Assembly: GCF_002982115.1 (NCBI RefSeq)
Contig: NZ_CP019980.1
Location: 1,620,001 to 1,684,000, forward strand
Length of the DNA stretch: 64,000 nt
Origin: Lysinibacillus sphaericus
GTDB lineage: Bacteria; Bacillota; Bacilli; Bacillales_A; Planococcaceae
Direction of reading: 5' to 3'
Shown: positions 9,822-18,231 of the stretch, piece by piece
Layout of the letters: the number at the start of each line of letters is the position of its first letter
How positions within the stretch are numbered: position 1 is the stretch's first letter
Translations under genes and position numbers: made by a program
Notes under the pieces: model-generated
What the model was told of the DNA's origin: nothing
The model's input: only the letters and a program-made list of their open reading frames with translations
Database searches by the model: none

Positions 9822-10514
9822 ATGAACGCACAAAAATTATCAAAACGTTTAGAAACAGTGGCAAAATTTGTTCCAACTGGTGCGGTTGTAGCAGATATTG
9901 GCAGTGATCATGCATATTTACCATGCTATTTAATTCATAAGGGGATTGCTGCGAGCGCAGTAGCCGGCGAGGTTGTAAAAGGACCATATGAATCAGCGCT
10001 AGGACAAGTAAAAAAAGAAGGGTTAACGGAGAAAATTACTGTTAGACTGGCAGATGGCTTAGCTGCAGTGGAGGCAACTGATCATGTAGATACTGTAACA
10101 ATAGCTGGTATGGGTGGACCACTCATTGTGTCGATATTAGAGAAACATCCACAAAGCTTACAAGGTGTTACACGTCTGATTTTGCAACCTAATATTCATG
10201 CAAAAGTTATCCGGGAATGGGCTTTAACAAATAATTGGGCCATTCTCGATGAAGATATTTTAGAAGAAGATGAAAAAATTTACGAAATTCTTGTCTTACA
10301 AAGAGGAGCGATGACATTATCTCCATCGGAAATCTTATTTGGTCCTAAATTATTGTTACGTAAAGCACCAGCTTTTTTAAAGAAATGGCAACGAGAAAAA
10401 GAAAATTGGCAACGTGTTTTACAGTCCATTGAAGGGGCAGAGCCAACTCTTGAAATTGAGGAAAAACGTGCAGAATTAACAGCACTACTTGATTTAGTGG
10501 AAGGAGTTTTATAG
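9822..10514 (+). CDS. trmK: tRNA (adenine-22-N1)-methyltransferase TrmK
   Basis: Methylates N1 of A22 in tRNA, using S-adenosylmethionine. The 230 residues start with MNAQKLSKRLETVAKFVP, followed by the SAM-binding VADIGSDHAYLP motif (about 24-35), VTIAGMGGPLI, and a helical C-terminal tail. These are the hallmarks of the YqfN/TrmK family. The stop is one base from the next start, so the gene is co-transcribed and probably translationally coupled with the Nif3-like gene, the same pair as yqfN-yqfO in Bacillus. Confidence 0.95.
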   Translation: MNAQKLSKRLETVAKFVPTGAVVADIGSDHAYLPCYLIHKGIAASAVAGEVVKGPYESALGQVKKEGLTEKITVRLADGLAAVEATDHVDTVTIAGMGGPLIVSILEKHPQSLQGVTRLILQPNIHAKVIREWALTNNWAILDEDILEEDEKIYEILVLQRGAMTLSPSEILFGPKLLLRKAPAFLKKWQREKENWQRVLQSIEGAEPTLEIEEKRAELTALLDLVEGVL

Positions 10515-10515
10515 C

Positions 10516-11637
10516 ATGAAATCAGTAAATGGTCAGGAAATTATACAATTATTTGAATCATGGTCACCAAAGCATCTTGCATGTATGGAGAATGATCCAA
10601 TTGGACTTGCCATTGGAACGTTAAATAAACCTGTAAACAAAGTATTAGTGACATTAGATGTGAATGACGCCGTAGCAGACGAAGCGATTGCCCAAGGCTG
10701 TGAACTGATTATAGCGCATCATCCGCCTATTTTCCGTCGACTAGCGAATATTCGTACGGACAATCCCGCTGGACAATTATACGAAAAACTTATTAAACAT
10801 GATATTGCGGTCTATGCCGCACATACAAATTTAGATGTAGCGGAAGGTGGCGTCAATGATTTATTAGCTGATGCATTGCTGCTCGAAAATCGCTCTATTT
10901 TAGAGGAAACGTATGCTGAGGATGTTTTAAAACTAAGCGTTTTTGTACCGACTGCCGATGCAGACGTGCTGCGTGAGGCATTAGCAAAAGCGGGAGCAGG
11001 TCGTTTAGGTTCTTATGAAGCGTGCAGTTATACATCGAGTGGAGAAGGGCGTTTTCGTGCACTTGAAGGGGCAAATCCGCATGTTGGTTCTATTGGAGAA
11101 TTACATGTCGAGGAAGAAGTCAAAGTGGAAGTGGTTTTGCCCGCGTCCATTAAAAACCGCGTATTGAAGGCACTGTTAAATGCCCATCCATATGAGGAGC
11201 CTGCGTATGATATCATTCGCTTGGAGCAACAAACGAATCGTATGGGATTAGGTCGTGTTGGCTATTTACCAAAAGAAATGCTGTTACAAGATTTTGCAGA
11301 GTTTGTAAAGAAACAACTAGATGTACCAACTGTTCGTGTTGTCGGCGATTTGCAGTCAACAGTAAGAAAGATTGCACTAGTAGGTGGAGATGGAAATAAG
11401 TATATTTATACGGCAAAGCGTGCAGGTGCCGATGTCTTTTTAACAGGCGATATGTATTTCCATACGGCACAGGATGCACAAGCAATTGGTTTGCAAATTG
11501 TAGACCCAGGTCATCATGTTGAAAAAGTAATGATTGCGGGTGTTGCGAAAAAAATGGCAACATTGTGTGAGACCAAAAAATATAGAGTAGAATTTGTCCA
11601 ATCTACTATTCATACAGAACCATTTTTATTTGTTTAA
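10516..11637 (+). CDS. Nif3-like dinuclear metal protein (YqfO)
   Basis: Member of the Nif3/DUF34 family, often annotated GTP cyclohydrolase I type 2; the true substrate is unsettled. The 373 residues include the metal site IIAHHPPIF (His68, His69), AAHTNLD (His103, Asp107), and a C-terminal DPGHHVEK. A PII-like insert (about 130-235) splits the two halves, as in Bacillus YqfO. Forms an operon with trmK. In Bacillus ispH follows next; here about 18 kb of accessory genes separate them. Confidence 0.93.
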   Translation: MKSVNGQEIIQLFESWSPKHLACMENDPIGLAIGTLNKPVNKVLVTLDVNDAVADEAIAQGCELIIAHHPPIFRRLANIRTDNPAGQLYEKLIKHDIAVYAAHTNLDVAEGGVNDLLADALLLENRSILEETYAEDVLKLSVFVPTADADVLREALAKAGAGRLGSYEACSYTSSGEGRFRALEGANPHVGSIGELHVEEEVKVEVVLPASIKNRVLKALLNAHPYEEPAYDIIRLEQQTNRMGLGRVGYLPKEMLLQDFAEFVKKQLDVPTVRVVGDLQSTVRKIALVGGDGNKYIYTAKRAGADVFLTGDMYFHTAQDAQAIGLQIVDPGHHVEKVMIAGVAKKMATLCETKKYRVEFVQSTIHTEPFLFV

Positions 11638-11652
11638 GAGAGGGGAATACAT

Positions 11653-11877
11653 GTGGCAAATGGGAAACCTGCTGGGAATAATGCAGGCAAGTTATGGATT
11701 ATTATCGGCTTACTAATTGCTGTGTTTGGTGGCGGTATGACACTTATGACAAATATGATGAATGAGAAAAAAATAGATGCCATGACTGCGCAATGTGAAA
11801 ACGATGGAGGCAAAGCCATCGTGTCAAAAGAAAAGAGCTTTCTAGCAACAAATTATTCGTTTGAATGTAAAAAATAG
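11653..11877 (+). CDS. small membrane-anchored protein, unknown
   Basis: The 74-residue protein has one membrane segment (about residues 14-32, LWIIIGLLIAVFGGGMTLM) and a short polar C-terminal part with two cysteines, which would lie outside if the N terminus is inside. GTG at 11653 has GAGAGGGGAA upstream. The gene starts 15 bp after the Nif3-like gene and is followed by a strong terminator, so it ends that operon. Family not recognised. Confidence 0.7.
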   Translation: MANGKPAGNNAGKLWIIIGLLIAVFGGGMTLMTNMMNEKKIDAMTAQCENDGGKAIVSKEKSFLATNYSFECKK

Positions 11878-11896
11878 TATGATTCGCGTATGAATG

Positions 11897-11940
11897 AACG
11901 CAACTTTTAAAGGAAGTTCCTTTAAAGGTTGCGTTTTTTT
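11897..11940 (+). terminator. intrinsic terminator
   Basis: Long hairpin with arms AACGCAAC...AAAGGAA and TTCCTTT...GTTGCGTT, followed by seven T. It ends the trmK operon. Confidence 0.88.
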
Positions 11941-12128
11941 GCTATGGACTTACAGGTAAATCTACTATTTTTTTATTGTTATATAAATATTAAGAATATA
12001 TTGATTTTTCTATCATCTTATGCTATATAAAAAATAATTAAATGAGAATCCGTTGAGAATGTGAATTGTAGGAATGTGGAACAGTGTTGATGATAACAAA
12101 ATGCTAGAAATAGGAGGTATATTTCTAT

Positions 12129-12320
12129 ATGAAAAGAGGCGATAAAATTAAAAAGATTCCAGCACCATATATTTATCTAATGCTAATATTTATTTCGTTA
12201 CTATCATTAATCAGGGATTATGAAAGTAAGCCTATTTGGATAAAGATTATTGCGATACTTGGCATTTTAGGATTTTCAGTATTCACATATTTGGAGAGAG
12301 ATAAATTTTTTAGAAAGTAA
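12129..12320 (+). CDS. small membrane protein, unknown
   Basis: A 63-residue protein with two hydrophobic stretches (about 13-27 and 38-54) and positively charged ends. TAGGAGGTAT lies nine bases before the ATG. It lies alone, 80 bp before the bacteriocin precursor gene and in the same direction. A role as immunity or accessory peptide for that locus is possible, but nothing in the sequence proves it. Confidence 0.55.
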   Translation: MKRGDKIKKIPAPYIYLMLIFISLLSLIRDYESKPIWIKIIAILGILGFSVFTYLERDKFFRK

Positions 12321-12401
12321 AGTGTTCTATTAATTTCTATCCATTACATAATAAAAAATAGCCATAATTTCTTCCTTGTCAAATGAAAGGAGGTGAGCCA
12401 T

Positions 12402-12824
12402 ATGTTAGCCAAAAAAACTGTGAGGGTGAAAATAGTAGTGTTAGCGTTGATGGCATTATTGTTATTGCCATCTGGCGTTTTGGCAGTGTCCCATAAAGCT
12501 ATTCAGGAACCCATAATTGCTACAACATCAATGGTTGCCACACAAAGTGATCAATTCAACCGCGGAGACATTTCCCGTAAATGGCTAGCACCAGGACCAA
12601 TCACGCAATATCCACATGAAGGTGGCACTTGGGAGTATGGATTTTGGGATGTTAAAGTTCGTTCCTACTACACAGTGGATCGCTGTCATGGAAGCACAGT
12701 AGAGTTGAATGGTAATCGATCAAGATCAGCTGATACTGCAGCAGGACAAAAATCCATTGCTGAACTTTGGGCGGTGCAGTATCCTACTCACGTTGATCGA
12801 TATTACTATCGAGTATGCGATTAA
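12402..12824 (+). CDS. lactococcin 972 family bacteriocin precursor
   Basis: Secreted antibacterial protein candidate. The 140-residue precursor has a Sec signal peptide (hydrophobic core about 10-27, likely cut after VLA at 28). The C-terminal core GGTWEYG...SYY...HGSTVELNGNRSRSADTAAGQ...RYYY is the lactococcin 972 pattern; that bacteriocin binds lipid II and blocks septum formation. Unusual points are a linker of about 45 residues between signal and core, and two cysteines (Cys95, Cys139) that could form a disulfide; lactococcin 972 itself has none. ATG at 12402 is eight bases after AAAGGAGG. The membrane protein and ABC ATPase genes typical of this family follow directly. Confidence 0.88.
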   Translation: MLAKKTVRVKIVVLALMALLLLPSGVLAVSHKAIQEPIIATTSMVATQSDQFNRGDISRKWLAPGPITQYPHEGGTWEYGFWDVKVRSYYTVDRCHGSTVELNGNRSRSADTAAGQKSIAELWAVQYPTHVDRYYYRVCD

Positions 12825-12847
12825 TTACTAAAGATTCCATACTTTAG

Positions 12848-12886
12848 AGGCTTGGAATGTCTTTGGCAGTAGGCTTTCCAAGCTTC
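12848..12886 (+). promoter_or_regulatory. hairpin between bacteriocin and transporter genes
   Basis: GCTTGGAA (12850-12857) pairs perfectly with TTCCAAGC (12876-12883), extended by a few more pairs, with no T run behind it. It probably works as a 3' stabiliser or partial attenuator that keeps the peptide message more abundant than the downstream message. This is inference from position. Confidence 0.5.
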
Positions 12887-12913
12887 TCAATTAAGTATTT
12901 AGGAGGAGTGGTT

Positions 12914-14926
12914 ATGCTTAAAAGAGCAGTGCAACTGACATCTTTGATTTGTGTAATGATGCTGTCTCTGCTTATTTTTCAATATACCTCACTTGTCCAA
13001 CAGCGGTTGCCATTAGGCACTACGAATCAATTTGATTTAAATCTTGCTGAAACCACTATTGCAAAAGATCAATTGGTTTCGGATCTTAACCGACTAACAG
13101 ATCAATATAATGCAATTGTAGTCAAAACTTCAGTTGATCCAGAAAACTACGACAACAAAAAAGATATTCTCTATTTTGGGACTGCTATACCAGCATTTCA
13201 TGGTTTGCTTATAGAGCACAATGCGATTAAGTGGTTCGAATCTGCTTTAACAGGTGAATTGCTTTCAACTGCAGATATAGGCACCCGTTCTTTATCTGGC
13301 ACCTATGCTTTTAACGCTGGAAAAGATTTTCAAGAAGCACTGAAACATTGGGCGCAACAGCATCAAATTAGGATTTTATTTGTTCAAGAACCATCGCTAC
13401 TTACAATCGTTTATGCATATTTATTTCAAAATGGTATAGGAAATGCTTTGCTCGCTTCCTTGCTGTTATTAGTAACGACCATTATTACTTGGATATTTCA
13501 ACATGCAAAAGCAAGGTCTATTCGATTATTAGGTGGTGTTAAAGCAGGGAAAATTCATGTGGAAGATACAACGACTATATTATCTTTTATCTTTGTCGGA
13601 TTTTTGTTAGGTTTGTTCATTTCATTATGCTATGTAGGTGTCGTAAAGGACATTCGACAAATTCCATTCGTATTGAATCCTCTACTACTTTGTCTAATGC
13701 TATTCTTAATTGTTGTTGGCATCATCACAGCATTGCTTTCGCTAACTGCTAGTCCAAAAGCTGCCCATATAGCCAAAAGACAAATTCCGTTGAAGCGGTT
13801 TTTCGTAATGGGAAAGCTAAGTCAGGTTCTTGTTATGATTTTATCGCTAATTGTTATACCGACCATCATCACCTCTTTACTAATAACCAATCAACTGTCG
13901 AAAGAATATGCGCTTTGGGACAAAATGCACAATATCGTTCGGCTATCAATGTTTGACTTGGATTCATTAGAACAAGAGTCGACTCTTCCCGAGGTAGAAG
14001 CTTTTTTTTCTAAAATGCAAGAAGCTAATAATTTAAGTCTTTCTTTAGTTATCAATAAAGCGATTTTTTTAGAGTCACATCAAATGGGAGGATATGATCA
14101 TATTATTATAACAGATCGTGCTTGGATTGATTTGCTAGAAATAGGTGTGGAAACAGAAGGCAAGGGCGGGAAACTCATTGCAAAAAATGATAAAGATTTA
14201 CCAGATGAATTGGCATCGTTTTTAGAAGGGCAAATTCCGTTATGGACGAAACATAATGATGTTTATCCAGCGCAAGGTTTGACTTTTTACGAATATAAGG
14301 GAATGAAATTTCTTGCATTACCACCAAATGTTGGTTTAGCAGGTGAAACAGTGCAAGCAGAAAATCCGTTAGTTATACTGATAGATGGTCATCTAACAGA
14401 CATTGTAAAAACGAAAGGGTTCTTAATATCTTTAGCTTCTAGCGGAAATATCGTTTTTTTTGATGAAGATCATTTACAAGCCGCTTTAGCTAACTCCGTT
14501 ATGAAATCTTCTATCACGTCGATTAATGGGATAGCAGACGTTGCTTTGGAAACGGCTCAAAGGTTTAAACAACAATACGTTTACTATATTGTAGCGGGAC
14601 TGCTAATTTTCGTAACAATGCTGTTGACTGCTGTATTGAATGGCAGACTATGGGCTGGCACGAATGGTAAACGTATTTTCACCTTGCACACCTTTGGTTA
14701 CCCATACACATCGATTATTGGACCGGTTTTAAAGCGACAACTATTTATCATCATTCTAACAACAATTGTCGGTTCTGTAATTGGTTATTTTATACACTAT
14801 GTGCAACTTAGTGTTTTACTTCCATCTGCATTGATTGTCGGCTGTTTCTATCTGATAGGTAGTACTATTTCCTTTAAAAATTCAGCAAAACAAGCATTTT
14901 ATCGTACGAGTCATCGGTACAATTAA
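12914..14926 (+). CDS. bacteriocin-associated integral membrane protein (DUF1430 type)
   Basis: The 670-residue polytopic protein has one N-terminal membrane segment and an extracellular stretch of about 140 residues. Several membrane segments follow (about 170-290), then a second large loop (about 340-560), and a C-terminal membrane cluster ending with a basic tail. The layout is that of FtsX-like permeases and of the DUF1430 proteins found next to lactococcin 972 genes. It probably pairs with the ATPase just downstream for immunity or export. The start at 12914 is supported by AGGAGGAG seven bases upstream; an in-frame ATG at 12857 has no site and would run through the hairpin. Confidence 0.82.
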   Translation: MLKRAVQLTSLICVMMLSLLIFQYTSLVQQRLPLGTTNQFDLNLAETTIAKDQLVSDLNRLTDQYNAIVVKTSVDPENYDNKKDILYFGTAIPAFHGLLIEHNAIKWFESALTGELLSTADIGTRSLSGTYAFNAGKDFQEALKHWAQQHQIRILFVQEPSLLTIVYAYLFQNGIGNALLASLLLLVTTIITWIFQHAKARSIRLLGGVKAGKIHVEDTTTILSFIFVGFLLGLFISLCYVGVVKDIRQIPFVLNPLLLCLMLFLIVVGIITALLSLTASPKAAHIAKRQIPLKRFFVMGKLSQVLVMILSLIVIPTIITSLLITNQLSKEYALWDKMHNIVRLSMFDLDSLEQESTLPEVEAFFSKMQEANNLSLSLVINKAIFLESHQMGGYDHIIITDRAWIDLLEIGVETEGKGGKLIAKNDKDLPDELASFLEGQIPLWTKHNDVYPAQGLTFYEYKGMKFLALPPNVGLAGETVQAENPLVILIDGHLTDIVKTKGFLISLASSGNIVFFDEDHLQAALANSVMKSSITSINGIADVALETAQRFKQQYVYYIVAGLLIFVTMLLTAVLNGRLWAGTNGKRIFTLHTFGYPYTSIIGPVLKRQLFIIILTTIVGSVIGYFIHYVQLSVLLPSALIVGCFYLIGSTISFKNSAKQAFYRTSHRYN

Positions 14927-14948
14927 ATGTACTAAAGGAGTAATTGAT

Positions 14949-15575
14949 ATGATTATTAAAACACAAAAAATTGGCATTGAAATTAGTGGAAAAACGATTT
15001 TTTCTAATATTTCCTTAGAGATCAACCCGAATGAAATGATTGCCATTACCGGTCCATCTGGTAGTGGCAAAACAACACTTTTAAATTGTTTAGGGCTTAT
15101 CCAATCAGTTAATAGCGGGGACATCCTAATAGAAAATCAAAATGCTAGTAAATGGAAGGAAAAAGAAAAAACAAGTTTTTGGAAAGATAAAGCGGCATTT
15201 ATTTATCAAGATTATGGGATTATTGAGGATGAAAACATTAGTTATAACGTGACATTAAATAAGCAACAAGCAAAGGCAAAGATTGTGGAGGAAATTCTAC
15301 ATACGGTTGGACTTGGGGGAAGAGGTCAGGAAATGGCGGCTGTGTTATCAGGAGGAGAAAAACAGCGACTAGGCGTAGCGCGTGCAATTTATAAGAAGGC
15401 TTCAATTATCTATGCGGATGAACCAACAGCATCACTTGATCAAATGAACAGAGAAGTCATTATTAATCTACTAAGAAAGTGTAGTGAAAACGGTGCTAGT
15501 GTGATTATTGCAACGCATGATGAAAGGCTTGTAAGTGTTTGTGATCGAAGTATTAATTTGAATCCATTTATGTAA
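14949..15575 (+). CDS. ABC transporter ATPase of the lactococcin 972 locus
   Basis: The 208-residue ATP-binding subunit has Walker A GPSGSGKT (35-42), signature LSGGEKQRLG, Walker B IIYADEPTASLD and the switch His in ATHDE. It is short and of the LolD/MacB-like class that works with FtsX-type permeases. It starts 22 bp after the membrane protein gene and belongs to the same operon. A hairpin without T run (about 15579-15619) follows. Best read as the energy subunit for self-immunity or export of the bacteriocin. Confidence 0.88.
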   Translation: MIIKTQKIGIEISGKTIFSNISLEINPNEMIAITGPSGSGKTTLLNCLGLIQSVNSGDILIENQNASKWKEKEKTSFWKDKAAFIYQDYGIIEDENISYNVTLNKQQAKAKIVEEILHTVGLGGRGQEMAAVLSGGEKQRLGVARAIYKKASIIYADEPTASLDQMNREVIINLLRKCSENGASVIIATHDERLVSVCDRSINLNPFM

Positions 15576-15722
15576 AAGAAGCGAAACGGTGGAATATTGT
15601 TCTGGTGTTCCAGGGCTTCATGACAACCTACATTTAAATGTAATAAAAATAAAAATTCACTATACAAATTTCTACCTTCGTCTATACTTGATTTAACGCA
15701 ATGCAGAAGGGAGTGGCGAAAT

Positions 15723-15971
15723 GTGTTTATTCGTTTAACTAAGGAGCAACAAGAACAAATCATCGCCGATATACAACGCTTTTTCTATAATCAACGTGAA
15801 GAGGATATTTCCGATTTTGAGGCACAAAGGGTATTTGATTTTGTAAAAGAGAATATTGCTCCATATATTTATAATGCGGCCATTTCAGATGCAAAATATG
15901 TAGTGGAAAGTCAATTATCAGCGCTGGACGAAGAACTTATCGCTTTGGAACGCCCAATAAAAATAAAATGA
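15723..15971 (+). CDS. DUF2164 family protein
   Basis: An 82-residue soluble, mainly helical acidic protein. The RLTKEQQEQIIADIQRFF and AISDAKYVVE segments are typical of the DUF2164 family, of unknown function. GTG at 15723 is the start, with GAAGGGAG upstream; an overlapping ATG at 15721 is in another frame that stops at once. Monocistronic, with a weak hairpin (15980-16010) behind it. Confidence 0.75.
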   Translation: MFIRLTKEQQEQIIADIQRFFYNQREEDISDFEAQRVFDFVKENIAPYIYNAAISDAKYVVESQLSALDEELIALERPIKIK

Positions 15972-15979
15972 CAAGTAAA

Positions 15980-16010
15980 AGAGAAACAATGCAGCAAATT
16001 GTTTCTCTTA
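15980..16010 (+). terminator. probable terminator after DUF2164 gene
   Basis: AAGAGAAACAAT pairs with ATTGTTTCTCTT around a short loop. The T tract behind it is poor. Confidence 0.55.
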
Positions 16011-16066
16011 TTAGTATTTCAATTTGGTATACATTGGTTTAAAAACAAAAAAATACAATTAAATAA

Positions 16067-16096
16067 TTGACAAATAGAAGGAATATATGGTAATTT
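16067..16096 (+). promoter_or_regulatory. candidate promoter of the FMN reductase gene
   Basis: TTGACA (16067-16072) and TAATTT (16091-16096) with 18 bp between them. The operator-like palindrome at 16097-16115 directly abuts the -10, as expected for a repressed promoter. The leader to the gene would be about 190 nt. Confidence 0.5.
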
Positions 16097-16115
16097 TATC
16101 TCGAATTAAAGATAA
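16097..16115 (+). promoter_or_regulatory. MhqR-like operator, upstream copy
   Basis: TATCTCGAATTAAAGATAA is an imperfect palindrome close to the operator of MhqR (the MarR-family sensor of quinones in Bacillus), recalled as ATCTCGAATTCGAGAT-like. It lies at the likely transcription start of the FMN reductase gene. Confidence 0.6.
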
Positions 16116-16162
16116 TTGACTCCAAAGTATATAACTCCAAGATAAATTTGTACAAAGTATAT

Positions 16163-16178
16163 ATCTTGAATTCAAGAT
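16163..16178 (+). promoter_or_regulatory. MhqR-like operator, downstream copy (perfect palindrome)
   Basis: ATCTTGAATTCAAGAT is a perfect 16-bp palindrome with the same half site as the copy 66 bp upstream. Two sites upstream of a flavin reductase gene fit quinone-responsive repression. No MarR-family gene lies in the window. Confidence 0.6.
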
Positions 16179-16298
16179 TTAAAGCCTGCTTTATCGTATT
16201 TTTATTGAATAAAGTGCTGTTGTCTTGCACACCATGGCTAAGAGAATGCATTTTACAGGCTGTTAATACACTTTCGTTATTATTAAGGAGGAATAGAA

Positions 16299-16835
16299 AT
16301 GTTGAAAATTGGGATTATTTTAGGTAGCACACGTGAAGGACGGTTAAGCCCACAAGTGGGGCAGTGGGTAAAAGAAATAGCTGAAAAACGCCGCGATGCA
16401 GAATATGAAATGATTGATATTGCTGAATTCAAACTACCCCTTTTAGGAGAGCCAGGTGGCGATGCTTCGGGCGCAGCTGCGTGGTCACAAAGAGTTGCTG
16501 CATGTGATGGTTTTGTATTTATTGTGCAAGAGTATAATCACTCTATTTCAGGAGCACTTAAAAACGCTTTAGATTATTTACGTCAAGAATGGAATAATAA
16601 AGCAGCAGGTATTGTGTCTTACGGTTCTGTAGGTGGTGCTCGTGCCGCAGAACATTTACGCGGAATTCTTGGTGAATTATTAGTAGCAGATGTTCGTGTA
16701 CATCCTGCACTATCTTTATTCACAGATTTTGAAAATGGCACAGTATTTAAGCCAAAAGAGGTGCAAGCCGATTCAGTCAACCAAATGCTCGATCAAGTTA
16801 TTCCATGGGCGAATGCTTTAAAAACCATTCGCTAA
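16299..16835 (+). CDS. NADPH-dependent FMN reductase (azoreductase/quinone reductase type)
   Basis: The 178-residue flavodoxin-like protein has the FMN-binding GSTREGRLSPQVGQWV loop (8-24), the second flavin motif QEYNHSISGALKNALDYL, and SYGSVGGARAAEHLR near the dimer contact. This is the family of YhdA/azobenzene reductases, which reduce quinones or azo dyes with NAD(P)H. AAGGAGG precedes the ATG. Monocistronic. Two MhqR-like palindromes upstream suggest induction by quinones, which agrees with a detoxifying role. Confidence 0.87.
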   Translation: MLKIGIILGSTREGRLSPQVGQWVKEIAEKRRDAEYEMIDIAEFKLPLLGEPGGDASGAAAWSQRVAACDGFVFIVQEYNHSISGALKNALDYLRQEWNNKAAGIVSYGSVGGARAAEHLRGILGELLVADVRVHPALSLFTDFENGTVFKPKEVQADSVNQMLDQVIPWANALKTIR

Positions 16836-16861
16836 GCAGCACTAGCATACACCAGTATGCT

Positions 16862-16883
16862 AGTGCCAGTCACCCAAACAATT
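16862..16883 (+). repeat. 22-bp dispersed repeat, copy 1
   Basis: Begins AGTGCCAGTCAC and ends CAAACAATT. The same 22 bp with one change occurs at 17898-17919, and a version with four changes at 57946-57967. Copies 1 and 2 directly flank the PhzF gene. Confidence 0.75.
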
Positions 16884-17007
16884 ATGAAAATTCAAAGAAA
16901 CTTCTCCATTGGATAATCAAATGCATTATGATAAAGGTAGCAGAATTCATTAGAAAAAAGTTCTGGCAAATACCTTGATAACATTCTAACAAAAAGTGGG
17001 GAAGTTT

Positions 17008-17898
17008 ATGCAAATAGTAACTGTTCAACATTATGATGCATTTAGTACGGAGCCTAATAAGGGGAATCCTGCTGGGGTTGTAGTGGAAGGAAGCCAATAC
17101 AGTGAGCAAGAAATGCAAGAGATTGCTAAAATGGTAGGCTTTAATGAAACTGCCTTTGCCTTGCCATCTAATCAAGCAGACATACGTATCCGTTATTTTA
17201 CACCAGGGCACGAGGTGGATTTATGTGGACACGCCACAATGGCAACCATTTATGCTCTACAAACACAAGGGTTTTTAGCAAATAAATCAAGCATTACAAT
17301 TGAAACGAAGGCGGGGATATTGCCAATCCTGCTGGAAGAAAAAGAGGAAAAGCTATACATAACAATGCAACATGCGGCACCACAATTCGTAGATTTTAAC
17401 GGTTCTAAGGCAGCGCTTGCACAGTCGATCGGTTTAAACGAAGATGAATTACATGCAGAATTACCCATTGTCTATGGGAGCACAGGCTTATGGACTTTAT
17501 TAATACCTGTCCAACACTTAGCCTCGTTTGAAAAAATGAGTCCACAAACTGCTACATTTCCGTCTATATTACAAGAAATGCCAACAGCATCGTTGCATCC
17601 ATTTTGTTTACAAGCATTCGATAAGTCGGCAGATATGCATGCTAGACATTTTTCATCGCCATACTCTGGCACAATACAAGATATCGTAACGGGGACGGCT
17701 TCAGGCGTCATGGGAGCATATTACGCAAAGTACATCGATTCTGAAGTGTTATATCCAAAAACACTCGTTGTTGAGCAAGGTCAAGAGCTTGACCGAGATG
17801 GTCGCGTCCATGTTCATGTAAACAAAGTAGATGGTGAATTGGACATTTCAATCACAGGAACAGCTGTCTATGTAAAGGAATTAAAAGTCCAAATTTAA
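17008..17898 (+). CDS. PhzF family isomerase
   Basis: The 296-residue protein has the diaminopimelate epimerase-like fold of PhzF proteins. N-terminal VQHYDAFSTEPNKGNPAGVV contains the conserved NPAGVV motif. NETAF carries the likely catalytic Glu, GHEVDLCGHATMA is the family signature, and a second half-domain ends with GTAVYVKE. The substrate is unknown; no phenazine genes are near. Start ATG 17008 follows GTGGGGAAG. The gene is bounded by a 22-bp direct repeat on both sides (one mismatch), and its own stop overlaps the second copy, which suggests the gene arrived or was duplicated together with the repeat. Confidence 0.9.
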   Translation: MQIVTVQHYDAFSTEPNKGNPAGVVVEGSQYSEQEMQEIAKMVGFNETAFALPSNQADIRIRYFTPGHEVDLCGHATMATIYALQTQGFLANKSSITIETKAGILPILLEEKEEKLYITMQHAAPQFVDFNGSKAALAQSIGLNEDELHAELPIVYGSTGLWTLLIPVQHLASFEKMSPQTATFPSILQEMPTASLHPFCLQAFDKSADMHARHFSSPYSGTIQDIVTGTASGVMGAYYAKYIDSEVLYPKTLVVEQGQELDRDGRVHVHVNKVDGELDISITGTAVYVKELKVQI

Positions 17899-17919
17899 GT
17901 GCCAGTCACTCAAACAATT
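17898..17919 (+). repeat. 22-bp dispersed repeat, copy 2
   Basis: One base differs from copy 1. It begins at the last base of the PhzF stop codon. Confidence 0.75.
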
Positions 17920-17933
17920 CTCATACAATTTCA

Positions 17934-17974
17934 AACAAAAGAGACTGTTCTTTATTAGAACAGTCTCTTTTGTT
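17934..17974. terminator. bidirectional terminator between phzF and ywbE
   Basis: Perfect long hairpin: AACAAAAGAGACTGTTCT (17934-17951) with its complement at 17957-17974. Poly-A on one arm and poly-T on the other allow use by both convergent genes. Confidence 0.88.
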
Positions 17975-17983
17975 ATACGTTCT

Positions 17984-18181
17984 TTACTTTTGTAGTATGT
18001 CACACACTCTACCTATTTGGCCATCTGTTAAACGAACTTTAATACCATGTGGATGGTTCGAGGAGTTGGTTAAAATATCTTTCACGATACCTCTCGTTTT
18101 AACACCTGTTCGCTGATCTTTTTTAAGAATTATATTGACCTCTAGGCCCGGATAAATATCTTTTCGATTTTGACCGTTCAT
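17984..18181 (-). CDS. ywbE: YwbE family protein
   Basis: A 65-residue basic protein beginning MNGQNRKDIYPGLEVNIILKKDQRTG, with GIVKDILTNSSNHPHGIKV, the highly conserved pattern of YwbE (DUF2196); its role is unknown. The start at 18181 has GTGAGGT six bases upstream; four codons of open frame before it are probably untranslated. Convergent with the PhzF gene. Confidence 0.88.
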   Translation of the reverse strand: MNGQNRKDIYPGLEVNIILKKDQRTGVKTRGIVKDILTNSSNHPHGIKVRLTDGQIGRVCDILQK

Positions 18182-18231
18182 ACTGTACCTCACATTTATA
18201 TAGCATGACTCAAATTATAGCATATGTGTCG

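Noticed and set aside
12393-12401. GTG 12393 as start of the bacteriocin precursor
   Set aside because: It lies inside the Shine-Dalgarno; ATG 12402 has ideal spacing.
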